A stretch of 64,000 bases of DNA from contig CM075189.1 of assembly GCA_037577475.1 (NCBI GenBank), positions 35,718,474 through 35,782,473 on the forward strand, written 5' to 3'. This document shows, piece after piece, positions 35,071 through 44,556 of the stretch. Positions within the stretch are counted from its first letter, which is position 1, and each line of letters opens with the position of its first letter. The notes under the pieces are model-generated. The model was not told where the DNA came from. It saw only the letters and a list, made by a program, of their open reading frames with translations, and did no database searches. Position numbers and translations under genes: made by a program. The stretch is from Chaunax sp. Z400. Lineage: Eukaryota > Chordata > Actinopteri > Lophiiformes > Chaunacidae.

Positions 35071-35180
35071 GGAGGGGAGGGCGGGCTGTAATCTGATTGG
35101 CTGCTGCATCAGTTCTACAAAGATCATGCACTGCTTGCATGCTTAATTGAGACAGCCAACAGAGTTCAACATGATGCCAG
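35071..35180 (+). promoter_or_regulatory. Candidate promoter and first exon of the transposase gene
   Basis: A GC box (GGGCGGG, 35079-35085) and an inverted CCAAT box (ATTGG, 35096-35100) stand 75-100 bp upstream of ATGATGCCAG (35171-35180). That is followed directly by GTATGA, a good splice-donor match. The 10-nt coding piece (Met-Met-Pro plus one base) would join in frame to an acceptor ending at 36643 (polypyrimidine tract TTTTCCCTCTTTTG upstream) or at 36691. This is a model from sequence signals only. If it is wrong, translation could start at the ATG at 36712. Confidence 0.45.
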
Positions 35181-35462
35181 GTATGAAAAAACTGTGTCAA
35201 ATATTATCTGTGTAATTGAATATATGGAAGTATAAAGACATTTTGCAGTTGATCTAAAGTTATGTAGATGTTTTGCCCTTGATAAGAAATTATATGACTG
35301 AATTTAAACCTGCATTGTCCAAGTTATGCTCACTGCATTAAAAACAGTTTGTAAAGTAAAACTGAAATCTATGCCTCTAAGTACATATTAAAAGTTAATA
35401 ACTTTTAATGACCGACAGGTAATAACACATTTGAAGGAAAACTGTGCATGTGCAAAAAACTA

Positions 35463-35466
<4 letters not shown>

Positions 35467-35494
<28 letters not shown>
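35467..35494. repeat. (CA)n microsatellite
   Basis: About 14 uninterrupted CA dinucleotides inside the presumed first intron of the transposase gene. Confidence 0.95.
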
Positions 35495-35496
35495 AT

Positions 35497-35554
35497 AGTA
35501 CACTGCTCAAAAAATAAAGTGATCATTTAAACAACACATCCCAGATCACAATGA
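35497..35554. mobile_element. Tc1-like terminal fragment (relic)
   Basis: CACTGCTCAAAAAATAAAGT followed by AACAACACATCCCAGATC resembles the terminal repeat of Tc1-type elements widespread in fish. Only about 50 bp remains and no matching second end was found, so it is a relic or a chance likeness. The call rests on recalled family ends. Confidence 0.35.
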
Positions 35555-36240
35555 ATGTCATAATATGCAAATTAGATTGGTAAATTTACTCCCATCACAA
35601 ACTTTGAGTCATGGTGAAGTTTTTCCTCATTTACAGTATAATTTTATCTCTTTCCACTTTCAAGTTACAGCCTTTTGAAATCTTCTTCAGAGATGAATGT
35701 TTTCCAATGTGGCCGCCAACTGGTGATGTCATAATATGCAAATTAGATTGGTAAATTTACTCCCATCACAAACTTTGAGTCATGGTGAAGTTTTTCCTCA
35801 TTTACAGTATAATTTGATCTCTTTCCACTTTCAAGTTGCAGCCTTTTGAAATCTTCTTCAGAGATGAATGTTTTCCAATATGGCCACCACCTGGTGATGT
35901 CATAATATGCAAATTAGATTGGTAAATTTACTCCCATCACAAACTTTGAGTAATGGTGAAGTTTTTCCACATTTACAGTATACTTTTATCTCTTTCCAGT
36001 TTCAAGTGACAGCCTTTTGGAAAATTGATATTATAATTTCATATTTTCCAATATGGCCGCCACCCTATGACATCATAATATGCTAATTAGATTGGTAAAT
36101 TTACTCCCATCACAAACTTAGGGTTGTGGTTAAGGTTTTTCTCATTTACAGCATAATTTTATCTCTTACCAGTTTCAAGTTACAGCCTTTTGGAAAATTA
36201 ATATTAATATTTCATAAATTTTTGGAATATCTTTGGCGGC
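35555..36240. repeat. Four 171-bp tandem repeats inside the transposon
   Basis: The phrase ATGTCATAATATGCAAATTA begins at 35555, 35726 and 35897, with a diverged version at about 36067, giving a 171-bp period. Each unit carries TTACTCCCATCACAAACTTT, CTCATTTACAGTATA and a ...CAATATGGCCGCCA end. The fourth is the most diverged. The array lies within the presumed intron and has no coding potential. Confidence 0.9.
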
Positions 36241-36711
36241 CAAAGGGTTAACACAGTCATAAATAGTAAGCATCGAAATAGCTATTAAAAGGCTAAAAAT
36301 GTTATAACAGGTGTGAAAACAATAAATTTGTTAAAACCTTGTTTTTCAGTATTCCTACAAAAGCAGCGTCCTCTTTAATGATAGCATCCTTTATTGAGAC
36401 AAATCTAGGGCTATAACATAAGATCAACATTCATAAAGCAATTTGAATTACTGTGATGCCGCAGGTGGTGGTGGGTTATCAAAATTGTAATAATTAAAAT
36501 ACCTTCTTAAATATTAATTCAAGATAAAATATTTTAGTACTTGAAATGAAATTCCACAAATAAAATAAAAGTGCAAAAAAAAGGCACAAAATGCAGTTTA
36601 GTTTTGGGAGTTAAACATTTTCCCTCTTTTGTCACCCTTGTAGGTCTGCTAATTATAACCCTGACCTGCACCCTGCTGGGGCTCATTGTAGGCCATGGAC
36701 AAAAGCAAGCA

Positions 36712-39207
36712 ATGACCGAGGAAATGTACAATGTCATAGTTCGCAAGTTGAGAGGAGAGTTTCATGTTCCAGTTTCTGAACGCACAAGAATTCAACAAAA
36801 TGCCTTGGTACGTCTCTGGAGAAATCAAGGGGTCTATTCTCTCAGTGAGGATGGGCAGACACTGCTGTGTGCCGGCAAGCCAGTCATGCTACAGTCTAAT
36901 GTTGATTGTGTTGTTAAAAAGGGTCTAGATGATACTAAGGGTTCTGGAGCAAGAAAGTTGAGCAAACGACTGAAAATGCATCATAGTGGCATAAGTGAAA
37001 GAAAGGTGCAGGAAATCTTGAACAAAACTGAGTGGTACCAACTTCAAAATGCAAAGTTTCTGAATAAGCCCCCTTTGATGACCATTCAAGCCAAAGAAGT
37101 GCAAGATCGACACCAAATTGACCTATTGGACATGGGAAAAATGAAAATTAGTTATGGTCAGGCTTTATACCGTTACATTCTCACAGTGATGGATGTGTTC
37201 AGTCGTTACATGTGGCTGAAACCATTGAAAAGAAAAAGTAGTGTTGAAATCGCCAAACACCTTAACAAGATTTATCGTGAACATGGACCACCCAAAGTGT
37301 TACAACATGACAAAGGGACTGAGTTTAAAGGGGCAGTGAAAATTCTAATGACATCTCTGCAAGTGAAAATAATTGAAAGTTCAGCATATCATCCACAAAG
37401 CCAAGGAAAGGTTGAGAGGACACATAGGTGGCTAAGAAAGAAGATCATGTATGATCTGGTGAAATTTCAACGGAACGAAGTTAACTGGGTCAAGCACCTA
37501 CCTGTATATTCAAGAGTGCTAAATGAGGATCTTAAAGAAGTTTTAGGCTGGAGGTCTCCATTTGAAGTATACTATGGAAGAAAAAGCAACAGCATAAGGC
37601 ATCCTTTATGCGGTTCTCCATCTTCTGTTCGTAAGGAGTCTGTGAGGAATCAACATTCAACTTTACCATCCTTGAGACATCGAGAAAAATTTGATACTAA
37701 ACGAAAAAGGGTGAGAAGAATGGCACGGAAGGCCTCTGAGCACTGTGCTAAACTAATGATCAAGCGTGCATTCAAACAAAACCTATCACAACACTACAAT
37801 GTTAAGGACGCTGTTTTGGTCAGAATGAGGGATGGTGCCCATCGAGTCTCCAAAAAGTATCACGTAAGGCGTGGTACAATTGTGAAAAAAAATCGAAAGC
37901 TCTCAAAATACAAAGTGAGTTTTAGGGACCCAAAGACCCTCCGACAAACACAAAAATGGTTCTTCGTGTCGGATATAACTAGTGCTACCCGGCTGCGAAA
38001 AAAGACACACTCTAAAAAACCCAAGACAGCACCATCAAAGAGAGGCCTAAACCCACTTTTGTTTCAGTACACACACACAGACAGACTAGAGGAATTTATG
38101 TCCATGGAGTTAAGCATTCGCTATGACCCTGACCCAGATGGAAATTGTCAGTTTGCAGCCATGGCTGACCAGCTATCCACCCTTGGAATATTTAGATCAC
38201 CAGAAAGCTTAAGAGATGAAATTGTCCAAGACCTCAGGAATTATCCATACAATGGAAATGGAACACTCTTGTTCAACTTTGTCGAGGGCAATGACTGGGA
38301 TGGATACTTGGAAAGAATGGCCCGAACTGGAACCTATGGTGACCACATTACTTCGCAAAGAGCATCTGAAATTTTCCAGGTTCAGTTTCTTGTAATTTCC
38401 TCTCTGGGAATCAATGCCTCAACTATTGTATCAGAGTCAAACATATATTGTCACAACAATCCAGTGCTAGTACTTGGTCATGTGGCAGAGGGGCATGGAG
38501 AACATTATCTGAGTTTGGAGGGACCAGTCACACCATTTATAGAGCATGTTTTGGATGCTCAAGCAGGACAGTTATATGACAACAACACACTTTCACCACT
38601 GCAGCCTGCCTCACCAGATGAGTCTGACCCACCTATCCAGCCTGCCTCACCAGATGAGTCTGACCCACCTATCCAGCCTGCCTCACCAGATGAGTCTGAC
38701 CCACCTATCCAGCCTGACTCACCAGATGAGTCTGACCCACCTATCCAGCCTGACTCACCAGATGAGTCTGACCCACCTATCCAGCCTGACTCACCAGATG
38801 AGTGTGACCCACCTATCCAGCCTGAGGACCCTGTTCTGACTACACCCCCTGTTCAGCCTGTCCTACCAACTGAAATGTTTCAGTCTATTATCAAAATGAC
38901 CCTTGAGGATGACATGTCAATGCTTGGGACGTTTAACAGAGTGTCTCAACATTTTAAAGACATTGCAGATCGATTCCATCCATCAATCTATCTAAGGGAA
39001 ACATTAAGCCGAAGCCTTGGGTTGGACGTCGTTGGAAAGCACACAATTAGTGTACAAAGGTTGTACAAAGCAGCAGGGCGCTTTGGTGGTGTGGCATTAA
39101 AACTCAAGGAGCTGTTTGGGAAACATTCCAAGTGGTTTATGGCTTGGCTGGTAATTAGATATATTAGACATGGACAATTTGAAATTACGGATATATTTTG
39201 GAAATAG
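36712..39207 (+). CDS. Ginger1-like transposase: DDE integrase core, OTU protease, Pro/Asp/Ser repeats, F-box-like tail
   Basis: 831 codons from the first in-frame ATG. The open frame extends upstream to 36571 but without an ATG, so upstream residues are coding only if a spliced first exon is used. The integrase core has Asp137 (HQIDLLDM), Asp200 (LQHDKGTEF) and Glu235 (SQGKVERTH), with 34 residues between the last two as in the D,D-35-E fold. It is close in wording to the KRBA2-like integrase family. The usual N-terminal HHCC zinc site is not evident. A basic SH3-like region follows (about 370-440). An OTU cysteine-protease domain has DGNC (Cys479) and EHYLSL (His598). Next come six 12-residue repeats of the form QPASPDESDPPI, then a segment resembling an F-box (about 722-760). 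Its role would be cut-and-paste transposition in the nucleus, and the OTU part may remove ubiquitin. No stop or frameshift is seen, so it may be recently active. Confidence 0.88.
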   Translation: MTEEMYNVIVRKLRGEFHVPVSERTRIQQNALVRLWRNQGVYSLSEDGQTLLCAGKPVMLQSNVDCVVKKGLDDTKGSGARKLSKRLKMHHSGISERKVQEILNKTEWYQLQNAKFLNKPPLMTIQAKEVQDRHQIDLLDMGKMKISYGQALYRYILTVMDVFSRYMWLKPLKRKSSVEIAKHLNKIYREHGPPKVLQHDKGTEFKGAVKILMTSLQVKIIESSAYHPQSQGKVERTHRWLRKKIMYDLVKFQRNEVNWVKHLPVYSRVLNEDLKEVLGWRSPFEVYYGRKSNSIRHPLCGSPSSVRKESVRNQHSTLPSLRHREKFDTKRKRVRRMARKASEHCAKLMIKRAFKQNLSQHYNVKDAVLVRMRDGAHRVSKKYHVRRGTIVKKNRKLSKYKVSFRDPKTLRQTQKWFFVSDITSATRLRKKTHSKKPKTAPSKRGLNPLLFQYTHTDRLEEFMSMELSIRYDPDPDGNCQFAAMADQLSTLGIFRSPESLRDEIVQDLRNYPYNGNGTLLFNFVEGNDWDGYLERMARTGTYGDHITSQRASEIFQVQFLVISSLGINASTIVSESNIYCHNNPVLVLGHVAEGHGEHYLSLEGPVTPFIEHVLDAQAGQLYDNNTLSPLQPASPDESDPPIQPASPDESDPPIQPASPDESDPPIQPDSPDESDPPIQPDSPDESDPPIQPDSPDECDPPIQPEDPVLTTPPVQPVLPTEMFQSIIKMTLEDDMSMLGTFNRVSQHFKDIADRFHPSIYLRETLSRSLGLDVVGKHTISVQRLYKAAGRFGGVALKLKELFGKHSKWFMAWLVIRYIRHGQFEITDIFWK
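38602..38817 (+). repeat. In-frame 36-bp minisatellite within the transposase gene
   Basis: Six copies of a 36-bp unit encode a 12-residue Pro/Ser/Asp-rich repeat. Copies 1-3 have Ala at position 3, copies 4-6 have Asp, and copy 6 has Ser8 changed to Cys. The length keeps the frame open. It links the OTU domain to the C-terminal segment and is probably length-variable between copies of the element. Confidence 0.95.
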
Positions 39208-39696
39208 AAATTTTGTTGTTTGTTTAGCCTTTTGAGGCAATTTCATATTTGTTTAAAATTAATCTTAGTGGAGAAATTTGCCGGTCACAGCAGCTCTCTA
39301 AACAAGCAGAAGACACTTACGTTGTTTAAGGTAGAACTTATATTCATTGGTTCATTATTATTTTAAATTGGCCGCAAGCCTGCATGTGTTGGTTGCATTT
39401 ATTGTTGTTGAAAGGTTCTATAAATGCATAAATAAAGCTGTTCTTTACCTATTCATCAGCGTTTCTATTTTGTATGTGCATATGTTAATGTTTACGAATG
39501 GATTAAATTTTGATACCCAGAGTTTTGTTCTGTATTATAAGAAGCATAATACGGTTTGTTGGATGTTTATAACTATTCTTGATGTGGTTTTGGTATCCAA
39601 TAAAAAAAATCTGGAATTTACAGAATATTCTCTGTTAATGCAACCTTTGAATAGTGTACTGATAGTAATTGCTAAGTACTGCTACTAGGCTAATAC
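39208..39696 (+). other. 3' untranslated region of the transposase gene
   Basis: AT-rich tail after the TAG stop, with AATAAA at 39431-39436 and another at about 39599 as likely polyadenylation signals. An open stretch at 39347-39688 lacks an ATG at its start and shows no domain, so it is not called as a gene. The region ends at the nested LTR-like insertion. Confidence 0.55.
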
Positions 39697-39700
39697 AGTG

Positions 39701-41615
39701 TGTAGGGTGAGGGTAGGTCAGTCGACCCCCACCTCACCATGCCCTGCGACTTCAGCCCTGGTTTCGCCTTGCTTGAATGATCAAACATGGTCATTCCCTT
39801 GGAACAACAATCTGCTCGCCATTGTGGAGTTACAACCCCACAATTCACCGAAAGATAACGCCCGTAATCACAACTTGGGGTCTGTATCAACACAACGTCT
39901 GCCCTCCTTTAACATATCAAAGAGGACCTGGTTTCACCCCTCCTGACCCCTTGCTGAGTACCAGAGACACACCAGGGTATCAGCCTGCAACTCAAGAGAC
40001 AGTGAGACTGCTTTCCACTCCAAATTACAGGATCCAAAATCCTGCATGGTTTTGGAATCTCGAAATTAATGAATCAATAAAATTTGACAATCCAACCAAC
40101 CTTCCATGCATAAATGTTCACCATCCCTCCTGCCTCTTCTCCTCTTCCTCTCATCACGGAAACAAGAGAAGGAAGAAATGTGTTCATGACTGTGCAAGCA
40201 TGATTTCTGAAAACTGAACTCTGCAACATTTTCCCATGGATCATTTTTGTTGTTTTCTCTATTATTGTGTGTTTCCACTCCTTCATGTAATGTGTTTCTC
40301 GTTTTGAATTTAATAAGCACACAGTGATGATTTTCTGCCTGTGTCCCTTTGAGTGAATGTTTATTGCATGTGTGCTTTGATGCCTCCTTCTAGTGGAGAG
40401 ACTCAGATGTCTCGCCTATTGTTTCTATGTCAGCTGGTGATGTGACCGCATATCTTACAGTAGAATAGAACACGCCCTTACTTCCGGCAGCTGTGAGGCT
40501 TCAAAAGCCACGGCGCGAAGCCGCTCGCTCTCTTGCTCCGCTTGCTCCTACCTCCACCTGACATGAACTCTGACTCCTGAACGCGGAGATCCCCGTGACT
40601 CCGTGGATAAGCCCGTGCCCTCCTGCCGCAGCAGAAGAGACTTCTTTTCCCTTTTCTTTAAGACTTAGCTCATACAGTTAGATAGCATTCCTCTCCTACA
40701 ATTTCAGCTAAGAATTGAAGTTCTGCACTTCAACTAAATTATTGGAAGCTCACCTGTGGATCACTCACGCCTGAGTAATTCACTAAGCCCCTCTTCGAGC
40801 TGTATTACCGCTTAACGCGCTTCAACGCCGTCAAAGCACGGCCGAGCTGAACACGGCCGTCAGGTCCGAAGTTAACAAAGCCGCCAGCCAGCGACGACGC
40901 GACCCTCCAACATCCGAGATTCGGGACCAGGATCCGGCAGACTTCGAACAGCATCCTCCGCGAGTATCCGGTCGGCGACCCCTCCTGATAACTCGCCAAG
41001 GCGTGCTTTCGTACTTACCCCGGAGACCGGCTGAAAAGTAAGCTACCCGAAATCTCTGTGTCTTGGAAAGCGTCATCGCTGATCTGGCATTATCACCCAC
41101 AATTTACCCAATTTAGTTTCCCTTCAAACTTCCCTTAGACCCCCTTTAGTTTGGTTCACATCACCACGCTATCATTCCACCCTGTTATAGTTATGTCTTA
41201 ATTTCTCTCTTTCACTCCGATCTCATTTTGACTATCTTTCTGTTATCATCCTATATTGAATTTAGTTTTAGTTTGTTCTGTGTGCTGTGTTAGATTATCT
41301 TTGATAATAAAGTAGATTCTCTTAGACCAAGTTTCTGTGTTGATGACTGGAATCATTAGTTCTTGCGATAGAGGACTTGACTTCCTTCATTTGAGACTGA
41401 TTGAACGCCATTATTTAGTAATTAATTAATCTGGGTTATATTTACAGCTTTCTTAAGGAATCCTTCCGACCTTAAGGATATAGCTTTAGGAAGGTGGTGT
41501 TCCTCGAGGTATTCTTTCATAACCCTACCTGATTAATTAATAGCTTTATAATACGATAATTAATATATGATCATTTCGATCATAATTATTATCGTTAACC
41601 CCTTTTAACCCTACA
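39701..41615 (+). mobile_element. Solo-LTR-like element, copy 2, nested in the transposon (duplication AGTG)
   Basis: Reverse-complement copy of the 28231-30142 element, 1915 bp, starting TGTAGGGTGAGGGTAGG and ending CCTTTTAACCCTACA, with perfect AGTG flanks (39697-39700, 41616-41619). In this orientation AATAAA sits at 41306-41311, about 300 bp before the right end, as in a U5-side LTR end. A box resembling TATA (TTCAAAAG, near 40500) lies upstream of a CG-rich stretch. Insertion is downstream of the transposase stop codon, so the gene is untouched. It post-dates the host transposon. Confidence 0.78.
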
Positions 41616-41705
41616 AGTGATACTAATAATAGGCCTAACTTTTACAAATACTTTAAAGTAAAATAAAATACAATTAACAAACAAATAAACAATGCTTTAG
41701 AATTG

Positions 41706-41963
41706 TTATTACGTAATGCACCATGTTATTACATTTTCTAGAGAATAAAAAAGTTGCAAGTGCATTTTGTAATAATCTTCTCAAAATGTAATAACTTATT
41801 ACATAATGCGGCAAAATTTATTACAAAATGCGTTGGGGCAGTTTATTACAAAATGCGGCAGTTTATTACAAAATGCGGCTTTATTACAAAATGAAATGAA
41901 AAAGTTATTACATTTTGGACGTTTATTACAAAATGCACCGTTATTACAAAATGCGGCTCAACA
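41706..41963 (-). repeat. Right terminal inverted repeat of the Ginger1-like transposon
   Basis: Mirror of 34628-34885, also 258 bp and ending CTCAACA. The next base starts the GGTCTCCAAGAACGCC phrase of the third satellite, without any duplicated target. Between the nested element and this TIR, 41620-41705 is AT-rich and holds nothing recognisable. Confidence 0.93.
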
Positions 41964-44556
41964 GGGTCTCCAAGAACGCCAGCAGGTAAACCGAGTCTCT
42001 ACGACTTACGGTTCCCAAGATATGACATGTATTTTTGGTGATTTTTGGAATGTTTGTATCTCGGGAACGGAAGGTCGTAGAGACTCGGGGAGAAGTCTGG
42101 CGTGTTCAGAGACCACGAATTATGTCCGACGGATCAGGGTCCCGAGTCTCTACGACCTTCCGTTCCCAAGTTATACTCAAGTTTATTTTCCCATTGAAGT
42201 GAATGGGGTTTGGTTCGCCTATAGTGAATGTGTGTATCTCGGAAACGGAAGGTCGTAGAGACTCGGGACCAACGTCCATCTAGGGGTTTATGTGGTCTCT
42301 GAGTACACCAGTCTTTGTCCCGAGTCTGTGCGACCTTCCTTTCCCGAGATATGACATGTCCAGTAGGGGCGTATTTTGAATGTCTGTATCTCGGGAACGG
42401 AAGGTCGTAGAGACTCGCGGACAAGTGTTGGTTAGGGGTTAGGGTTAGGGTTAAGGGGATAAAAACTCAATCGGGGCCCTACCCGGGTTGGTAACTTTTG
42501 AACGGAAGGTCGTAGAGACTCGGGGTTAAGCTCTTTCAATGGTTTTATGGGGTTTCCAAGAACGCCAGCAGGTAAACCGAGTCTCTACGACTTACGGTTC
42601 CCGAGATATGACATGTATTTTTGGTGATTTTTGGAATGTTTGTATCTCGGGAACGGAAGGTCGTAGAGACTCGGGGAGAAGTCTGGCGTGTTCAGAGACC
42701 ACGAATTATGTCCGACGGATCAGGGTCCCGAGTCTCTACGACCTTCCGTTCCCGAGTTATACTCAAGTTTATTTTCCCATTGAAGTGAATGGGCTTTGGT
42801 TCGCCTATAGTGAATGTGTGTATCTCGGAAACGGAAGGTCGTAGAGACTCGGGACCAACGTCCATCTAGGGGTTTATGTGGTCTCTGAGAACACCAGTCT
42901 TTGTCCCGAGTCTGTGCGACCTTCCTTTCCCGAGATATGACATGTCCAGTAGGGGCGTATTTTGAATGTCTGTATCTCGGGAACGGAAGGTCGTAGAGAC
43001 TCGGGGAGAAGTCTGGCGTGTTCAGAGTCCACGAATTATGTCCGACGGATCAGGGTCCCGAGTCTCTACGACCTTCCGTTCCCGAGTTATACTCAAGTTT
43101 ATTTTCCCATTGAAGTGAATGGGGTTTGGTTCGCCTATAGTGAATGTGTGTATCTCGGAAACGGAAGGTCGTAGAGACTCGGGACCAACGTCCATCTAGG
43201 GGTTTATGTGGTCTCTGAGAACACCAGTCTTTGTCCCGAGTCTGTGCGACCTTCCTTTCCCGAGATATGACATGTCCAGTAGGGGCGTATTTTGAATGTC
43301 TGTATCTCGGGAACGGAAGGTCGTAGAGACTCGGGGAGAAGTCTGGCGTGTTCAGAGACCACGAATTATGTCCGACGGATCAGGGTCCCGAGTCTCTACG
43401 ACCTTCCGTTCCCGAGTTATACTCAAGTTTATTTTCCCATTGAAGTGAATGGGGTTTGGTTCGCCTATAGTGAATGTGTGTATCTCGGGAACGGAAGGTC
43501 GTAGAGACTCGGGACCAACGTCCATCTAGGGGTTTATGTGGTCTCTGAGAACACCAGTCTTTGTCCCGAGTCTGTGCGACCTTCCTTTCCCGAGATATGA
43601 CATGTCCAGTAGGGGCGTATTTTGAATGTCTGTATCTCGGGAACGGAAGGTCGTAGAGACTCGGGGAGAAGTCTGGCGTGTTCAGAGACCACGAATTATG
43701 TCCGACGGATCAGGGTCCCGAGTCTCTACGACCTTCCGTTCCCGAGTTATACTCAAGTTTATTTTCCCATTGAAGTGAATGGGGTTTGGTTCGCCTATAG
43801 TGAATGTGTGTATCTCGGGAACGGAAGGTCGTAGAGACTCGGGACCAACGTCCGTCTAGGGGTTTATGTGGTCTCTGAGAACACCAGTCTTTGTCCCGAG
43901 TCTGTGCGACCTTCCTTTCCCGAGATATGACATGTCCAGTAGGGGCGTATTTTGAATGTCTGTATCTCGGGAACGGAAGGTCGTAGAGACTCGGGGAGAA
44001 GTCTGGCGTGTTCAGAGACCACGAATTATGTCCGACGGATCACGGTCCCGAGTCTCTACGACCTTCCGTTCCCGAGTTATACTCAAGTTTATTTTCCCTT
44101 TGAAGTGAATGGGGTTTGGTTCGCCTATAGTGAATGTGTGTATCTCGGAAACGGAAGGTCGTAGAGACTCGGGACCAACGTCCGTCTAGGGGTTTAGGTG
44201 GTCTCTGAGAACACCAGTCTTTGTCCCGAGTCTGTGTGACCTTCCTTTCCCGAGATATGACATGTCCAGTAGGGGCGTATTTTGAATGTCTGTATCTCGG
44301 GAACGGAAGGTCGTAGAGACTCGCGGACAAGTGTTGGTTAGGGGTTAGGGTTAGGGTTAAGGGGATAAAAACTCAATCGGGGCCCTACCCGGGTTGGAAA
44401 CTTTTGAACGGAAGGTCGTAGAGACTCGGGGATAAGCTCTTTCAATGGTTTTATGGGGTCTCCAAGAACGCCAGCAGGTAAACCGAGTCCCTACGACTTA
44501 CGGTTCCCGAGATATGACATGTATTTTTGGTGATTTTTGGAATGTTTGTATCTCGG
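41964..44556. repeat. GGAAGGTCGTAGAGACTCGG satellite, left part (330-bp units)
   Basis: The core phrase GGAAGGTCGTAGAGACTCGG and its reverse complement alternate every 65-95 bp. Four consecutive 330-bp units start at 42962, 43292, 43622 and 43952 with very few differences. Flanking parts contain a longer version with a TTAGGG-like tract and a phrase AAAACTCAATCGGGGCCCTA. Recurrent 70-codon open frames in each unit are by-products of the repeat. The array is interrupted at 44557 by an LTR-like element and resumes at 46458. Confidence 0.95.

Larger units (their letters stand above)
34628..41963 (+). mobile_element. Ginger1-like DNA transposon with integrase/OTU transposase
   Basis: Long terminal inverted repeats (34628-34885 and 41706-41963) with TGTTGAG...CTCAACA ends bracket one transposase gene. 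Removing the nested 1.9-kb insertion (39701-41615 plus one 4-bp duplication) leaves about 5.4 kb. In the Ginger1 group, long TIRs, TGT ends, a Gypsy-like integrase and a C-terminal OTU or Ulp1 protease are the described hallmarks, and all are seen here. The expected 4-bp target duplication is absent: the left flank is GGTT of the 12/13-bp satellite and the right flank is GGGT of a different satellite. The inside also holds a CA microsatellite, a Tc1-like end relic and four 171-bp tandem repeats. Confidence 0.85.

Noticed and set aside
35555..36240. Alpha-satellite-like centromere repeat because of the 171-bp period
   Set aside because: The length match is coincidental; only four units inside a transposon and no sequence resemblance was noticed.
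36571..36711. Extension of the transposase to the left edge of its open frame
   Set aside because: The frame there begins with GTG and has no ATG; a eukaryotic gene would use the ATG at 36712 or a spliced upstream exon.
39347..39688. 113-codon hydrophobic open frame after the transposase
   Set aside because: Begins without ATG, is AT-rich, lies in the probable 3' UTR and shows no recognisable domain.
42430..42456. True telomere
   Set aside because: Only a few degenerate TTAGGG units, embedded in and copied with a satellite unit, with non-telomeric DNA on both sides.
42962..43174. Recurring 70- to 101-codon frames in the GGAAGGTCG satellite, plus 95/96-codon frames on the minus strand
   Set aside because: They recur with each repeat unit, overlap on both strands and match no protein family; repeat by-products.
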